Positions 1-8,100 of a DNA stretch of 64,000 nucleotides are shown here, piece after piece (the first letter of the stretch is position 1; every line of letters begins with the position of its first letter). Where the stretch lies: contig JAEWHP010000040.1 in the NCBI GenBank assembly GCA_023387735.1, positions 106,728 to 170,727 of the forward strand, given 5' to 3'. The position numbers and the translations under genes were made by a program. The DNA is from Pseudomonadota bacterium (GTDB lineage: Bacteria > Pseudomonadota > Alphaproteobacteria > Rhizobiales > Xanthobacteraceae). The notes under the pieces are model-generated. The model was not told the DNA's origin, made no database searches, and was given only the letters and a program-made list of their open reading frames with translations.

Positions 1-597
1 TAGTTGCGCGCTGAGCACGCCGACCCGCGCCTGCGCCTTGGTCAGGTCGGCTTCGGTCGCGAAATTCTTCTGCGACAGGGTCTGCAGCCGCGACATGATG
101 CGGGTCGCGTCCTGCAGGTCGGCATTGATCGCGGCAATGGCGGCTTCCGCAGTCTCGACCCGCGAGCGCGCGAGTTCATAGTCCTTCTCGGCCAGCACGC
201 TGTCGAGCCGCGCCACGATCTGGCCTTCGGTGACCGTCATGCCTTCGTCGATGAAGACCTCGACTACCTTGCCGGTGATCTCGGCGGCGACGGTCGCCTT
301 GCGGCGCGCCACCACATAGCCGGAGGCTGCCAGCGTGCCGCTTGTCCTCGCATTCGCCGCCGGCTGCGGGGAAGGGGGCGGAGGCTGCGACGCTTGCAGC
401 TGTGTGGCCGGCTGCGCACTCTCCTTGAGGGAGTCCTGCTGGCGAAATTCGTAGACGCCATAGGCGGCCGCGCTTGCGACGACGCAGGCCATGAACAGCG
501 CGGCGACCGGCAGCCAGCGGCGGCCCGGCGGTTTCACCCTGTCGGCGCTGCGATCGATCGTCAGCGATTTCAGCAGCTCGCTCTTGTCGTCCGTCAT
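1..597 (-). CDS. HlyD/RND-type periplasmic adaptor subunit (partial, C-terminus off window)
   Basis: The frame opens with ATG at 597 and runs off the left edge, giving the first 199 residues. A short charged cytoplasmic start is followed by one membrane segment at about residues 28-51, then a Pro/Gln-rich linker. Next comes a biotinyl-lipoyl-like half (GYVVARRKATVAAEITGKV, then DEGMTVTEGQIVARLD) and the start of an alpha-helical hairpin rich in Ala, Glu and Gln. This order is that of membrane-fusion adaptors, which link an inner-membrane RND or ABC pump to an outer-membrane channel. The pump itself would lie to the left, outside the window, so the substrate is unknown. A long opposite-strand frame here is a shadow. 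Confidence 0.85.
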   Translation of the reverse strand, partial: MTDDKSELLKSLTIDRSADRVKPPGRRWLPVAALFMACVVASAAAYGVYEFRQQDSLKESAQPATQLQASQPPPPSPQPAANARTSGTLAASGYVVARRKATVAAEITGKVVEVFIDEGMTVTEGQIVARLDSVLAEKDYELARSRVETAEAAIAAINADLQDATRIMSRLQTLSQKNFATEADLTKAQARVGVLSAQL

Positions 598-967
598 CGT
601 TCATTTCCATCCGGCTGCGCGCTTGAGAATCCTGCGCGGCGGCATAGTTCGCGCTGGCATCCTCGGTCGCGGCCGGTTTGCATGTCTCGCCATGGAACGG
701 GCCGTCGCCCACATTCTGGCGAGGCGCGCCCGGATTCCCTGTGAAATCTGTTCAATCCTCGCCGACGCCAGGCGGCATCCGTTCGAGGACGCGTGTAGCC
801 CAAATCTAAAGCCTAACAGCGACGGAGGCAAATCCTGCAACCAGCGAGCGCGCGCGTCCGACTCAGCCCTCTGCCGGTTCGACATGATGGACGCGTTTTG
901 CGGCCAGACATTGTCACGCCTGCGCCATATTCGCTTGAAGATCACGCAATCGCGGCGGCCTGAGTTC
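598..967. other. Intergenic region between adaptor gene and DUF3750 gene
   Basis: About 370 bases lie upstream of the adaptor gene, which is transcribed leftwards. The frames in this stretch have Arg-rich, low-complexity translations and no recognisable domain, so I call no gene. The promoter of the adaptor gene should be here, but I cannot point to a convincing -35/-10 pair. Confidence 0.5.
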
Positions 968-1708
968 TCACTGCGCCAGCGGCAGGCCGAGGCGGCCGAC
1001 GCCCGGCAGCTTCAGCGCGGGCCTTCGGATGTCGAGCCCGACGACGCCGCCGAATAAATTGAGTTCGATCCCCTCGATCCATCCGACAGTCAGCCCGAGA
1101 TAGCCGCCAAGCGAAGCGAACACGCCGGTGCGCGAGGCCGTGATGCCGTACCAGTCGCCGTGATACGGAAAGTCCTTGCCGATCGCGGTGGGCGGCAGCA
1201 CCCCGTTCAATTCGGGTACTGCGTGCAGGATCGCCTGGATGAACGTGTTGGAGTTCGGACCGGGCCACGGGCTGTAGTCGCCGGTGGCCTTGAACTGGTA
1301 GTTCTCGATCACCGCGCGAATTTTCGGGATCAGCGGCTCGGCCGCTTCGCCGTCGACGCTCACCACCGTTTCCGGAACGGCGCCGAACCACCTGCCGTCC
1401 GCCAGAAATCCGTCGACCCGGATCGGTTCGCCCCACGCTGTATAGTCGTAGCGGCTGTAGCGCGTTGCGCCGTGCTCCTTCACCACGATCCAGGTGTGTA
1501 CCGCGAAGATGCCGCGCCAGCGCACGGTGCGCGCCGCGAACACCCGGATCAGGGCCGGCGAATGATCGGAAGCTTTTGGCAGCAGGCCGGCGCTGGAGCG
1601 GTCCGCCGTCTGCCAGTTTCCCCGCCGGTCGCCGAGCCAATAGATCACGGCCGAATAGGCCACGGGAACGAGTACGAGCAGGATGAAGATGAACAGGTAT
1701 CTTTTCAC
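968..1708 (-). CDS. DUF3750 domain-containing protein
   Basis: The 246-residue product starts with a hydrophobic membrane anchor or uncleaved signal at residues 3-25 (LFIFILLVLVPVAYSAVIYW). The rest is soluble and matches my memory of the DUF3750 family. Conserved-looking blocks are AVHTWIVVKEHGA, YDYTAWGEP, WPGPNSNTFIQAILHAVPEL and GLTVGWIEGIELNLFGG. The Asn-Ser-Asn-Thr-Phe block and the Cys-free His/Trp pattern recall papain-like NlpC/P60 relatives, but I see no catalytic Cys and would not claim an activity. It is probably exposed to the periplasm. The gene stands alone between two intergenic gaps. Confidence 0.75.
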   Translation of the reverse strand: MKRYLFIFILLVLVPVAYSAVIYWLGDRRGNWQTADRSSAGLLPKASDHSPALIRVFAARTVRWRGIFAVHTWIVVKEHGATRYSRYDYTAWGEPIRVDGFLADGRWFGAVPETVVSVDGEAAEPLIPKIRAVIENYQFKATGDYSPWPGPNSNTFIQAILHAVPELNGVLPPTAIGKDFPYHGDWYGITASRTGVFASLGGYLGLTVGWIEGIELNLFGGVVGLDIRRPALKLPGVGRLGLPLAQ

Positions 1709-1862
1709 GGGCGGGGAGCAACCGGAACATGAGGGGCTGCCCTAATGTAACGATCCCGGTTCCGATTTCGAGTCCGCGGAGCATGCGGGCAGGCGAGCAA
1801 CGGTCACCCGCTCGCGGAGGTCCAAAGGCTCAGCGGTACGCTTGTACGCCGATCAGAACCGC

Positions 1863-2117
1863 CTAGTTCAGGGGCAGCCAGGTAAGTTCGCCGGAGCAGC
1901 CGCAAGTGTTGCAGTGGGCGGGCAGGTCGAACGTGTTGGCGAGCTGCCATTCCTGCGACTCGTTGCTCCATTGGACGGTCGCGGAACAGGTGATGTCATC
2001 GGACCGGCACTGGGAGCAGACTGGCGTGGCACGCGTGGCCCGGGTTTCGTGGTGTCGCGCGGCGGGGGCCGCCTCAGGCGCCTGCTCGAATGGATTGCGA
2101 AGCAAAGTAAGTTTCAA
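1863..2117 (-). CDS. Small zinc-ribbon-like hypothetical protein (TTG start proposed)
   Basis: The C-terminal part carries two Cys pairs, CSQC and CNTC, about 35 residues apart, followed by GCSGELTWLPLN. This looks like a zinc ribbon or rubredoxin-like knuckle. The frame is open to 2324, but residues before about 2120 are low-complexity. I prefer a TTG start at 2117 because GGGGGAG lies 5-7 bases upstream and the product then begins MKLTLLRNPFEQ, giving 84 residues. An ATG at 2156 is the alternative. The function is unknown. Similar short proteins occur in rhizobia from memory, and nothing nearby hints at a partner. Confidence 0.6.
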   Translation of the reverse strand: MKLTLLRNPFEQAPEAAPAARHHETRATRATPVCSQCRSDDITCSATVQWSNESQEWQLANTFDLPAHCNTCGCSGELTWLPLN

Positions 2118-2393
2118 GATGCTCCCCCGATCATCCCAATGTTCACTGCGGAACATAACTCCGGACGGTTTGGCTGTCTTCAGCGCGCGGCGCGCCTGCT
2201 TGTGGAATTCACCAGAATTTAATGATTCGCAAGACGGCTGATATCGGTCCGGATAGCGGATAATCTGGGGCTTTGAGAAGGCTGCCCGGTCCCGGTTCGC
2301 CAGGGGAACCGAGCCTGCTCCCACGCGTTCATCCTCGCGGCCGGCGAGCGCCGGCCCGTAAACCTGCGTCTATTTCCGAGCGCCCGAGGTGTC

Positions 2394-4487
2394 GTGCTCC
2401 AAAGCTCATCCATTCTCCTGCCCGGCGACACCGTCTGGAAGAAGTGCAAGACCGGGCGGCTGGCCGTCCTCAACGACGCCGCCGCCTACTTCGCCGCGCT
2501 GCGCGAAGCTTTGCTGCTCGCCACGGATCGGGTCTATATCATCGGCTGGGACATCCATAGCCAGACCCGCTTCGTCGGGCCGTCCGGCCATGCCGATGAC
2601 GGCTTTCCCGAAGAGCTCGGTCCGTTTCTCAAGGCGTTGCTGCAAGCGAGGCCCGACCTGCGGATTGACGTGCTGAGCTGGGATTTCCCGGCGCTCTACG
2701 CTGCGGAACGCGAGTGGAGTTCTCCGGCGAAGTTCATGTCCGACACGTCGGACCGGCTTCGCTTTTGCTTCGATGCCAGCCTTCCGCTCGGTTCGGCCCA
2801 GCACCAGAAGATCGTCGTCATCGACGGGGCGGTGGCATTTTCCGGCGGGCTCGATCTGACGATCCGGCGCTGGGACACCAGCGAGCACGCCGCCGGCAAT
2901 CCGCACCGGGCCGATCCCGACGGCAAGCCATACCCGCCGTTTCACGATGTCCAGTGCATGGTCGATGGCGAAGCTGCCGCCGCCCTCCTGGAACTGGTCG
3001 AGAACCGATGGCGGGCCGCGGGCTGCACGGTCGAAGATGCCACCGTGCCGGCTGGCGACCGCTGGCCGGCCTCGGTGCCGGTTCAGGCCCGCGACATCGT
3101 TGCCGGCATCGCGCGGACCGAGGTCAAGACCGCAAGCGCTCCCGGCGTGGGCGAGGTCGCGCGGCTGTTCGAGGCCACCATCAACGCGGCAAACCGCTTC
3201 ATCTATATCGAGAACCAGTTCACCAGCACCACCGAGATCGCCCGCCTGCTGGTGCAGCGGATGCTGGATGTGCCCTCGCTTCACGTCCTGATCGTTACGC
3301 CCAAGATGCATTCGTCCTGGTTCGAGTCCCAGGCCATGCAAGGCGGCCGCGGCGGCTTCATCGATACGTTCGCCGCGGCAGGCGTCATGGACCGGATTCG
3401 CTTTCTCTATCCGGCGACGCGGGATGCAAGCTCCGTCGCCGCTGTCATGGTGCACAGCAAGGTGATGATCGTCGACGATTGCCTGCTGCGCATAGGCTCC
3501 GCCAACCTCAACAACCGCTCGATGGGCGCGGATACCGAGTGCGATCTCGCCTTCGAGGCGACATCCGAGGAACATCGGCAATTCATCGTCCAGCTTCGCC
3601 GCGGGCTGATCGGCCATTTCTGCGGCGTTACCGAGCAGGAGATCGAAAACAACGAAGCGGACCTTCTTGGATATCTCGACCGGCTGTCGGGGGACGACAG
3701 GAAAAAATCGCTGCAGCCGATCGACCCGAGCAGCCAGTTCGGCAGCGTAGCCAGTATCGTGCAGCCCGTCGCTGATCCCAGGGAACCTCTCGGTCTGGAG
3801 CGTGCCGCCAATCGCATGCTGACGCTGCGGACGGTGCTCGCCGTATCCGGACTGGCTGCGGCGCTCGTCGGCCTCGCGCTGGTCTGGCAATATACCTCGC
3901 TGCGCGACTTCACCGAGATCGGCCTCGTGTCCTCGGTCATCTCGCGGTCGGAATTTGCGCCGCTGCTGGCAATTGCCGCCTTCGTCGTCGGCGGCCTGGT
4001 GGTGTTTCCTGTCGTTGTCCTGATCGCCGCGACGGCCGCGGCGCTCGGACCATGGCTGGGATTTGTCAGCGCCGGCACCGGCGTGCTTCTCAGTGCGCTC
4101 GTTCTGTTCGGCATTGGCCGGGTGCTCGGCCATGCGCGGCTGCAGCGGCTGCTCGGGCGCCGCTCGTTGCGGGTACAGAACCGCATCGTCGGCAAGGGGG
4201 TCGTCGCCGTCGCCATGATCCGCATGGTGCCGATCGCCCCGTTCTCGATCGTGAACGTGGTCGCAGGCGCGAGCAAGCTGAGCTTGCGGGATTACCTGCT
4301 CGGAACGGCGCTCGGCATGCTCCCGGGCATCGTCGTGATGGCCGTATTGGGGGCGCAGATCGCGGACCTGGCCCGCGATGCTTCATGGGGGAACGTGCTG
4401 CTGCTTGGCCTTGCGATCGTTGCCTGGATCGCGCTGTGCCTCGGCGTGCAGTTCCTGGTGACGTGGCTGGCGGGAAGAAGGAAGTGA
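2394..4487 (+). CDS. Phospholipase D-like / VTT (SNARE-associated, DedA-like) fusion protein
   Basis: The protein has 697 residues and a GTG start at 2394. The N-terminal two thirds is a phospholipase D superfamily hydrolase with both HKD motifs, HQKIVVIDG near residue 137 and VHSKVMIVDD near residue 352, each followed by the usual Gly/Ser or Asn stretch. The last 230 residues are membrane-embedded with several hydrophobic helices and a VTT/DedA signature (VVLIAATAAALGPWLGF, then MVPIAPFSIVNVVAGA). Proteins of this build are annotated as cardiolipin-synthase-like, and the likely role is phosphatidyl transfer or phospholipid hydrolysis at the inner membrane. The stop overlaps the next gene's GTG by 4 bp, so the two are probably co-translated. 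Confidence 0.9.
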   Translation: MLQSSSILLPGDTVWKKCKTGRLAVLNDAAAYFAALREALLLATDRVYIIGWDIHSQTRFVGPSGHADDGFPEELGPFLKALLQARPDLRIDVLSWDFPALYAAEREWSSPAKFMSDTSDRLRFCFDASLPLGSAQHQKIVVIDGAVAFSGGLDLTIRRWDTSEHAAGNPHRADPDGKPYPPFHDVQCMVDGEAAAALLELVENRWRAAGCTVEDATVPAGDRWPASVPVQARDIVAGIARTEVKTASAPGVGEVARLFEATINAANRFIYIENQFTSTTEIARLLVQRMLDVPSLHVLIVTPKMHSSWFESQAMQGGRGGFIDTFAAAGVMDRIRFLYPATRDASSVAAVMVHSKVMIVDDCLLRIGSANLNNRSMGADTECDLAFEATSEEHRQFIVQLRRGLIGHFCGVTEQEIENNEADLLGYLDRLSGDDRKKSLQPIDPSSQFGSVASIVQPVADPREPLGLERAANRMLTLRTVLAVSGLAAALVGLALVWQYTSLRDFTEIGLVSSVISRSEFAPLLAIAAFVVGGLVVFPVVVLIAATAAALGPWLGFVSAGTGVLLSALVLFGIGRVLGHARLQRLLGRRSLRVQNRIVGKGVVAVAMIRMVPIAPFSIVNVVAGASKLSLRDYLLGTALGMLPGIVVMAVLGAQIADLARDASWGNVLLLGLAIVAWIALCLGVQFLVTWLAGRRK

Positions 4488-5170
4488 CCGGCAGCCTTCG
4501 CATCATGACGTGGAATGTTCACGGCACTTTCAACCTCAATCCGAAATTCGATCTCGACGGCGTCTGTTCGCTGATCCGTCACTGGTCGCCCGATGTGGTC
4601 GCGCTGCAGGAGGTCGACTCCCGCGGGCGAACCGACGATCCCTTCATGCGGCTGGCCGAGGCCGTCGGCGACCACCGGATCGACGCCCGGTCGATCGTCA
4701 CCAAGGACGGCGATTACGGCCAGGCGCTGTTCAGCCGCTGGCCTTTCGCCGAGCCGCCCGAGGTCGTCGACGTGTCGTATCAGGAGCGCGAGCCCCGCCG
4801 GGCCATTGCCGCGCGCATTTTGTCCGATGTCGCGGGCGAGGTGAGGGTCGTTGCGACCCATCTGGGCCTGAGCATTCATGAGAGGCACGCCCAGGCGCAT
4901 GCGCTGGTCGATCTGGTAAAGCCGACGCGAACTTTCGTGGTCGGCGATTTCAACGACTGGTTCTGGGTTCGGTCGGTGCGGGGCGTGCTGGCCAAGACCT
5001 GCCCGGTCCGGACGCGGCTGCGAACCTTCCCATCGCTGTTTCCGCTGATGCGGCTGGATCGAATTTACGTCTCGCGCGACGGCGTGATCCGCCAGGCCTG
5101 GACCGATCGCAAGGCGCGCATGTTTTCGGACCATCTTCCCGTGATCGCCGACGTGGTTTTTCCGGATTAG
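4484..5170 (+). CDS. Endonuclease/exonuclease/phosphatase family protein
   Basis: The 228-residue product starts at GTG 4484, inside the stop of the phospholipase gene (GTGA overlap). EEP-fold hallmarks are visible: MTWNVHG at the start, LQEVDSRG with the metal-binding Glu near residue 43, VVATHLGL, GDFNDW near residue 156, and SDHLPV at the C-terminus. Metal-dependent hydrolases of this fold cut phosphodiesters in nucleic acids, inositol phosphates or phospholipid headgroups. Tight coupling to a phospholipase D/VTT gene favours a lipid-headgroup or membrane role, which is inference. A longer frame upstream exists, but it lies inside the preceding gene. Confidence 0.88.
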   Translation: MTGSLRIMTWNVHGTFNLNPKFDLDGVCSLIRHWSPDVVALQEVDSRGRTDDPFMRLAEAVGDHRIDARSIVTKDGDYGQALFSRWPFAEPPEVVDVSYQEREPRRAIAARILSDVAGEVRVVATHLGLSIHERHAQAHALVDLVKPTRTFVVGDFNDWFWVRSVRGVLAKTCPVRTRLRTFPSLFPLMRLDRIYVSRDGVIRQAWTDRKARMFSDHLPVIADVVFPD

Positions 5171-5274
5171 AGAATATTCTGCGCCAGTCAGGCGCCTTGC
5201 TCCGCGAGCCGTTCCCTGTAACGTTGTGGCAAATCCGGCCGCGAAGAGTTTCGAGAACAAAAAGGAAAACATCG

Positions 5275-6459
5275 ATGGGGGGAGTTCTGGAGGGCGTCCG
5301 CGTGCTCGATTTCGGGCGCTATATCGCGGGGCCGTACTGCGCGACCTTGCTGGCTGAATTCGGCGCGGAAGTGATCCGCGTCGAAAGGCGCCAGGGCAGC
5401 GAGGACCGTTTCGTGGCGCCGGTCGGCGAAGGCGGCGAGGGTGCGCTGTTCCTGCAGGTCAACCGCAACAAGAAATGCATCACGCTCGATCCGATGAAGC
5501 CCGAAGGGCAGGAGGTGATGCGCCGGCTGGTCGCGACCGCTGACGTCGTCGTCGCCAATCTGCCGCCGCAGACGCTACGCGCGATGAAGCTCGATTATGA
5601 ATCGCTGAAGGCGATCAAGCCGGACATCATCCTGACCACGGCGACCGCGTTCGGCGGGCCGGGACCGTGGTCCGACCGCGTCGGCTTCGACGGCGTCGGC
5701 CAGGTGATGTCGGGCGCGGTATACATGACCGGCAAGGGCGATCCGCCGTACCGGGCCGCGGTGAACTGGGTCGATTTCGGTACGGCGCTGCATTGCGCTT
5801 TCGGTACGCTCGCGGCGCTGATCGAACGCGGCAAATCCGGGCGCGGACAGGTCGTCGAAGGCGCGCTGCTGGCGACCGCGCTGTCCTTCACCAATGCATC
5901 GCTGATCGAACAGGCTGTCATCGCGGCCAATCGCGTGCCGACCGGCAACCTCGGCCAGACCGCAGCGCCGGTCGATATCTACCGCACCAAAGACGGCTGG
6001 GTGCTGTGCCAGGTCACGGGACACCCGCTGTTCATCCGCTGGGCCAAACTGATGGGCGAGGATCACTGGCTGCAGGATCCGCGTTTCGCCGACGATCTCA
6101 AGCGCGGCAACAACGGACCCGTCATCAGCGAGCGGATGGCACGCTGGTGCGCCGAGCGCACCACGGAAGAAGCGCTCAATGCGCTCGGCAAGGCAATGAT
6201 ACCCGCCGGCCCGGTGCTGAGTCCGCAACAGGCGCTGGAGCATCCGCACATCCGCGCCACCGGCTTCATGCAGGACGTCGAATATCCGGGCTTGCCGAAC
6301 CCCGCGCCGACCGCGCGCGTCGCGGTGCGCCTGTCCGAGACGCCGGGCGAAATCGCAATGCGCCCGCCGACGCTGGGTGAGCACACTGAAGAAGTGCTCG
6401 GCAGCATCGGCTACGATGCGGGTGCGATCGCGCAGCTACGCAAGAACGGAATCGTGTAA
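5275..6459 (+). CDS. CaiB/BaiF family (class III) CoA transferase
   Basis: The product has 394 residues from ATG 5275, which has AAAGGAAAAC just upstream. The frame is open to 5197, but no better ribosome site is seen there. The family opening LEGVRVLDFGRYIAGPYC and LAEFGAEVIRVER is clear, as are DRVGFDGVGQVMSG and the late GLPNPAPTARVAVRLSETPGE. Class III transferases move CoA between carboxylic acids through an aspartyl thioester. The gene stands before a long repeat-filled gap, so no substrate can be inferred. A role in organic-acid or aromatic-acid activation would fit the neighbourhood. Confidence 0.9.
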   Translation: MGGVLEGVRVLDFGRYIAGPYCATLLAEFGAEVIRVERRQGSEDRFVAPVGEGGEGALFLQVNRNKKCITLDPMKPEGQEVMRRLVATADVVVANLPPQTLRAMKLDYESLKAIKPDIILTTATAFGGPGPWSDRVGFDGVGQVMSGAVYMTGKGDPPYRAAVNWVDFGTALHCAFGTLAALIERGKSGRGQVVEGALLATALSFTNASLIEQAVIAANRVPTGNLGQTAAPVDIYRTKDGWVLCQVTGHPLFIRWAKLMGEDHWLQDPRFADDLKRGNNGPVISERMARWCAERTTEEALNALGKAMIPAGPVLSPQQALEHPHIRATGFMQDVEYPGLPNPAPTARVAVRLSETPGEIAMRPPTLGEHTEEVLGSIGYDAGAIAQLRKNGIV

Positions 6460-6467
6460 TTGTACCG

Positions 6468-6550
6468 CGTAGGGTGGGCAAAGCGCAGCGTGCCCACCAT
6501 CCAGTGCCGTGCTCGTTATGGTGGGCACGCTGCGCTTTGCCCACCCTACG
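6468..6550. repeat. Perfect 33-bp inverted repeat (REP-like palindrome), copy 1
   Basis: The arms at 6468-6500 and 6518-6550 are exact reverse complements separated by 17 bases, with core GGGTGGGCAAAGCGCAGCG. It begins 9 bases after the CoA transferase stop and could also serve as a bidirectional terminator or RNA stabiliser. A second copy of the same family is at 58486-58567 in this window. From memory the motif is common between genes in Bradyrhizobium. Confidence 0.9.
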
Positions 6551-6598
6551 AACCTTTGCAATGACCAAGTTGCATCTCCGCTGCGACATATCAACCCG

Positions 6599-7100
6599 AC
6601 GGGCAAATCAATCAAAAACCTGTCCATCCCTTCGCAAGAAAATATTCCGCTCGCGCCGTCGGGCAAATCAGTGATGTAATTCCGCGCGTCTCACCCGTTA
6701 CGAGCGGCGGCTCGCGATCGTCACGAACGCGCGGTGGGATGCGGTGGACGCGGATTGCGCGCAAGACGAAGGCGCATGATGCGTACGGCGAAGTCGTGTG
6801 GCCCTGACGTCGCGGTGCGCTGGCGTCAAGTTCTTGAGGAGCAAGCTCCTTGGGGGCGACGGAGGCAAAAGAGCCGTTCTCCGGGGAGATCACGTTATAA
6901 GCCGTAAAGCCACTGCGCAGGGAAGGCCGGAGTGTTTCCGCTGAACCTGTATGCTCGTGTGCTGGTTCTTCATGTGCAATTGCACGCGAGACCGCGGGTG
7001 CAGCGCGCACCCGGTCTTCCCTGCGCCCTCGGATATTCTGGAGGGCAACGAAGATGCAAAACTTGGGCGCAACGCGCCGCGAGATCGCGAACCCATATTC
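6599..7100. repeat. Long dispersed intergenic repeat of Bradyrhizobium type (from memory)
   Basis: This 500-bp stretch has no credible gene. A 12-base unit, ACGGGCAAATCA or TCGGGCAAATCA, occurs at about 6600 and 6660. The segment through GCGATCGTCACGAACGCGCG, a CTGCGCAGGGAAGGCC block and the CTGTATGCTCGTGTGCTGG block match, as I remember them, a sequence repeated many times between genes in Bradyrhizobium and relatives. Only one copy is in this window, so repeat status rests on recollection. Small frames inside it should not be annotated as proteins. Confidence 0.6.
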
Positions 7101-7104
7101 AGTT

Positions 7105-7204
7105 GTCGTCACCCGCGAAGGCGGGTGACCCAGTATTCCAGAGACGGCAGTGATTGAGCGGATAAGCCGCAGCGTACTGATCCCCGCCTTCGCGGGGACG
7201 ACGA
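7105..7204. repeat. Two-hairpin intergenic repeat element
   Basis: The element has outer ends TCGTC and GACGA. It holds two short hairpins, CACCCGC with GCGGGTG (7110-7127) and CCCCGC with GCGGGG (7182-7197). The middle CCCAGTATTCCAGAGACGGC is, from memory, the hallmark of a common rhizobial intergenic element. It has no coding value. Confidence 0.75.
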
Positions 7205-7242
7205 GCCCGGGTGTCGAAACGCCGCAAAACGCCGCTTCCTTG

Positions 7243-7268
7243 CAAAAGCTTGAAGTTTAAAATATATG
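7243..7268. promoter_or_regulatory. Candidate MarR operator, site 1 (weakest)
   Basis: The half-sites CAAAAGCTTGA and TAAAATATATG flank a 4-base spacer, the same 11-4-11 layout as the sites at 9070, 14710 and 16766. Within-site symmetry is poor, but it aligns well with the 14710 site across CTTGAA and TTAAA. It ends 29 bases before the SDR start and overlaps the region where that promoter should lie. Confidence 0.45.
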
Positions 7269-7296
7269 CTGAACCCTCATCCAGGAGGCCTGGCCG

Positions 7297-8058
7297 ATGT
7301 CGCAGCTATCGCGTTCCTCCCATGCGCTCGTCACCGGCGGCGGGCGGGGCATTGGCTTGGCGATATCGAAGGCGCTGTCGGAAGCGGGTGCTGTCGTCAC
7401 CGTACTCGGCCGCAATCGCGCAACGCTCGATGATGCCGTTGCATCGAGTGCGGCGCATTTCGCCGACGTGGCCGATGTCGCCGATGGCGCCTCGGTCAAG
7501 TCGGCCATTGCCGCCGCCGCGGCGCGCCAGCCGATCGATATCCTCGTCGCCAATGCGGGTGCGGCGGAGTCCGCGCCCTTCGGCCGTTCCGATGCGGCGC
7601 TGTTCCAGCGGATGATGGACGTCAACTTCATGGGCGTCGTCCATGCCACGCAGGCGGTGTTGCCTGGGATGGTCGAGCGCCGCCGCGGCCGGATCGTCGC
7701 CGTCGCCTCTACGGCAGGCCTCAAGGGCTATGCTTATGTCTCGGCCTATAGCGCGGCCAAGCACGCCGTGATCGGCCTGGTACGTTCGCTGGCGCTGGAG
7801 ACCGCAAAGAGCGGCATCACGGTCAACGCCGTGTGCCCCGGCTTCACCGAAACCGATCTGCTCGAAGGCTCGATCGACAACATCATCAGGAAGACCGGCC
7901 GCAGCCGCGAGCAGGCGATCGCCGAACTGTCGAAGCACAATCCGCAGGGACGTCTCGTTGCGCCGTCGGAAGTCGCTGACGCCGTGCTCTGGCTGTGCGG
8001 CGAGGGCGCCTCTGCCGTCACCGGGCAGGCCATCGCCGTGGCCGGTGGCGAGGTCTGA
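7297..8058 (+). CDS. SDR-family NAD(P)-dependent dehydrogenase (probable CoA-pathway beta-hydroxyacyl step)
   Basis: The 253-residue product follows an excellent ribosome site (AGGAGG, 9 bases before ATG 7297). Classical SDR features are present: the cofactor loop TGGGRGIGLA at residues 11-20, NAG in LVANAGAAES, the catalytic serine in VAVASTAGLK, and YSAAKHAVIGL with Tyr and Lys in the proper YxxxK spacing. The C-terminal GEGASAVTGQAIAVAGGE is the usual oxidoreductase end. The crotonase gene follows after 42 bases and the aminobenzoyl-CoA monooxygenase soon after, which suggests the hydroxyacyl-CoA dehydrogenase step of a ring-processing beta-oxidation sequence. A candidate MarR operator lies upstream. 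The substrate is inferred from context only. Confidence 0.88.
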   Translation: MSQLSRSSHALVTGGGRGIGLAISKALSEAGAVVTVLGRNRATLDDAVASSAAHFADVADVADGASVKSAIAAAAARQPIDILVANAGAAESAPFGRSDAALFQRMMDVNFMGVVHATQAVLPGMVERRRGRIVAVASTAGLKGYAYVSAYSAAKHAVIGLVRSLALETAKSGITVNAVCPGFTETDLLEGSIDNIIRKTGRSREQAIAELSKHNPQGRLVAPSEVADAVLWLCGEGASAVTGQAIAVAGGEV

Positions 8059-8100
8059 CCGTTCGGTTCCGCAAACAACAATGACACCCAGGGAGACCCC

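Noticed and set aside
4..744. Long rightward open frame over the adaptor gene
   Set aside because: It is antisense to the adaptor frame, and its translation is Arg/His-rich with no domain.
3318..3336. GGTTCGAGTCCC-like T-arm of a tRNA
   Set aside because: It lies in frame inside the phospholipase gene (Trp-Phe-Glu-Ser), with no acceptor or anticodon arm around it.
2406..4133. 575-codon leftward frame
   Set aside because: It is a mirror shadow of the phospholipase D/VTT gene, which has both HKD motifs and the real signal.
5171..5180. Ten-base palindrome AGAATATTCT
   Set aside because: It is short, has no copy nearby and no layout relative to a start, so chance is likely.
6685..7100. Short frames in the long repeat region
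   Set aside because: Translations are low complexity and the DNA matches a remembered non-coding repeat; no ribosome sites.
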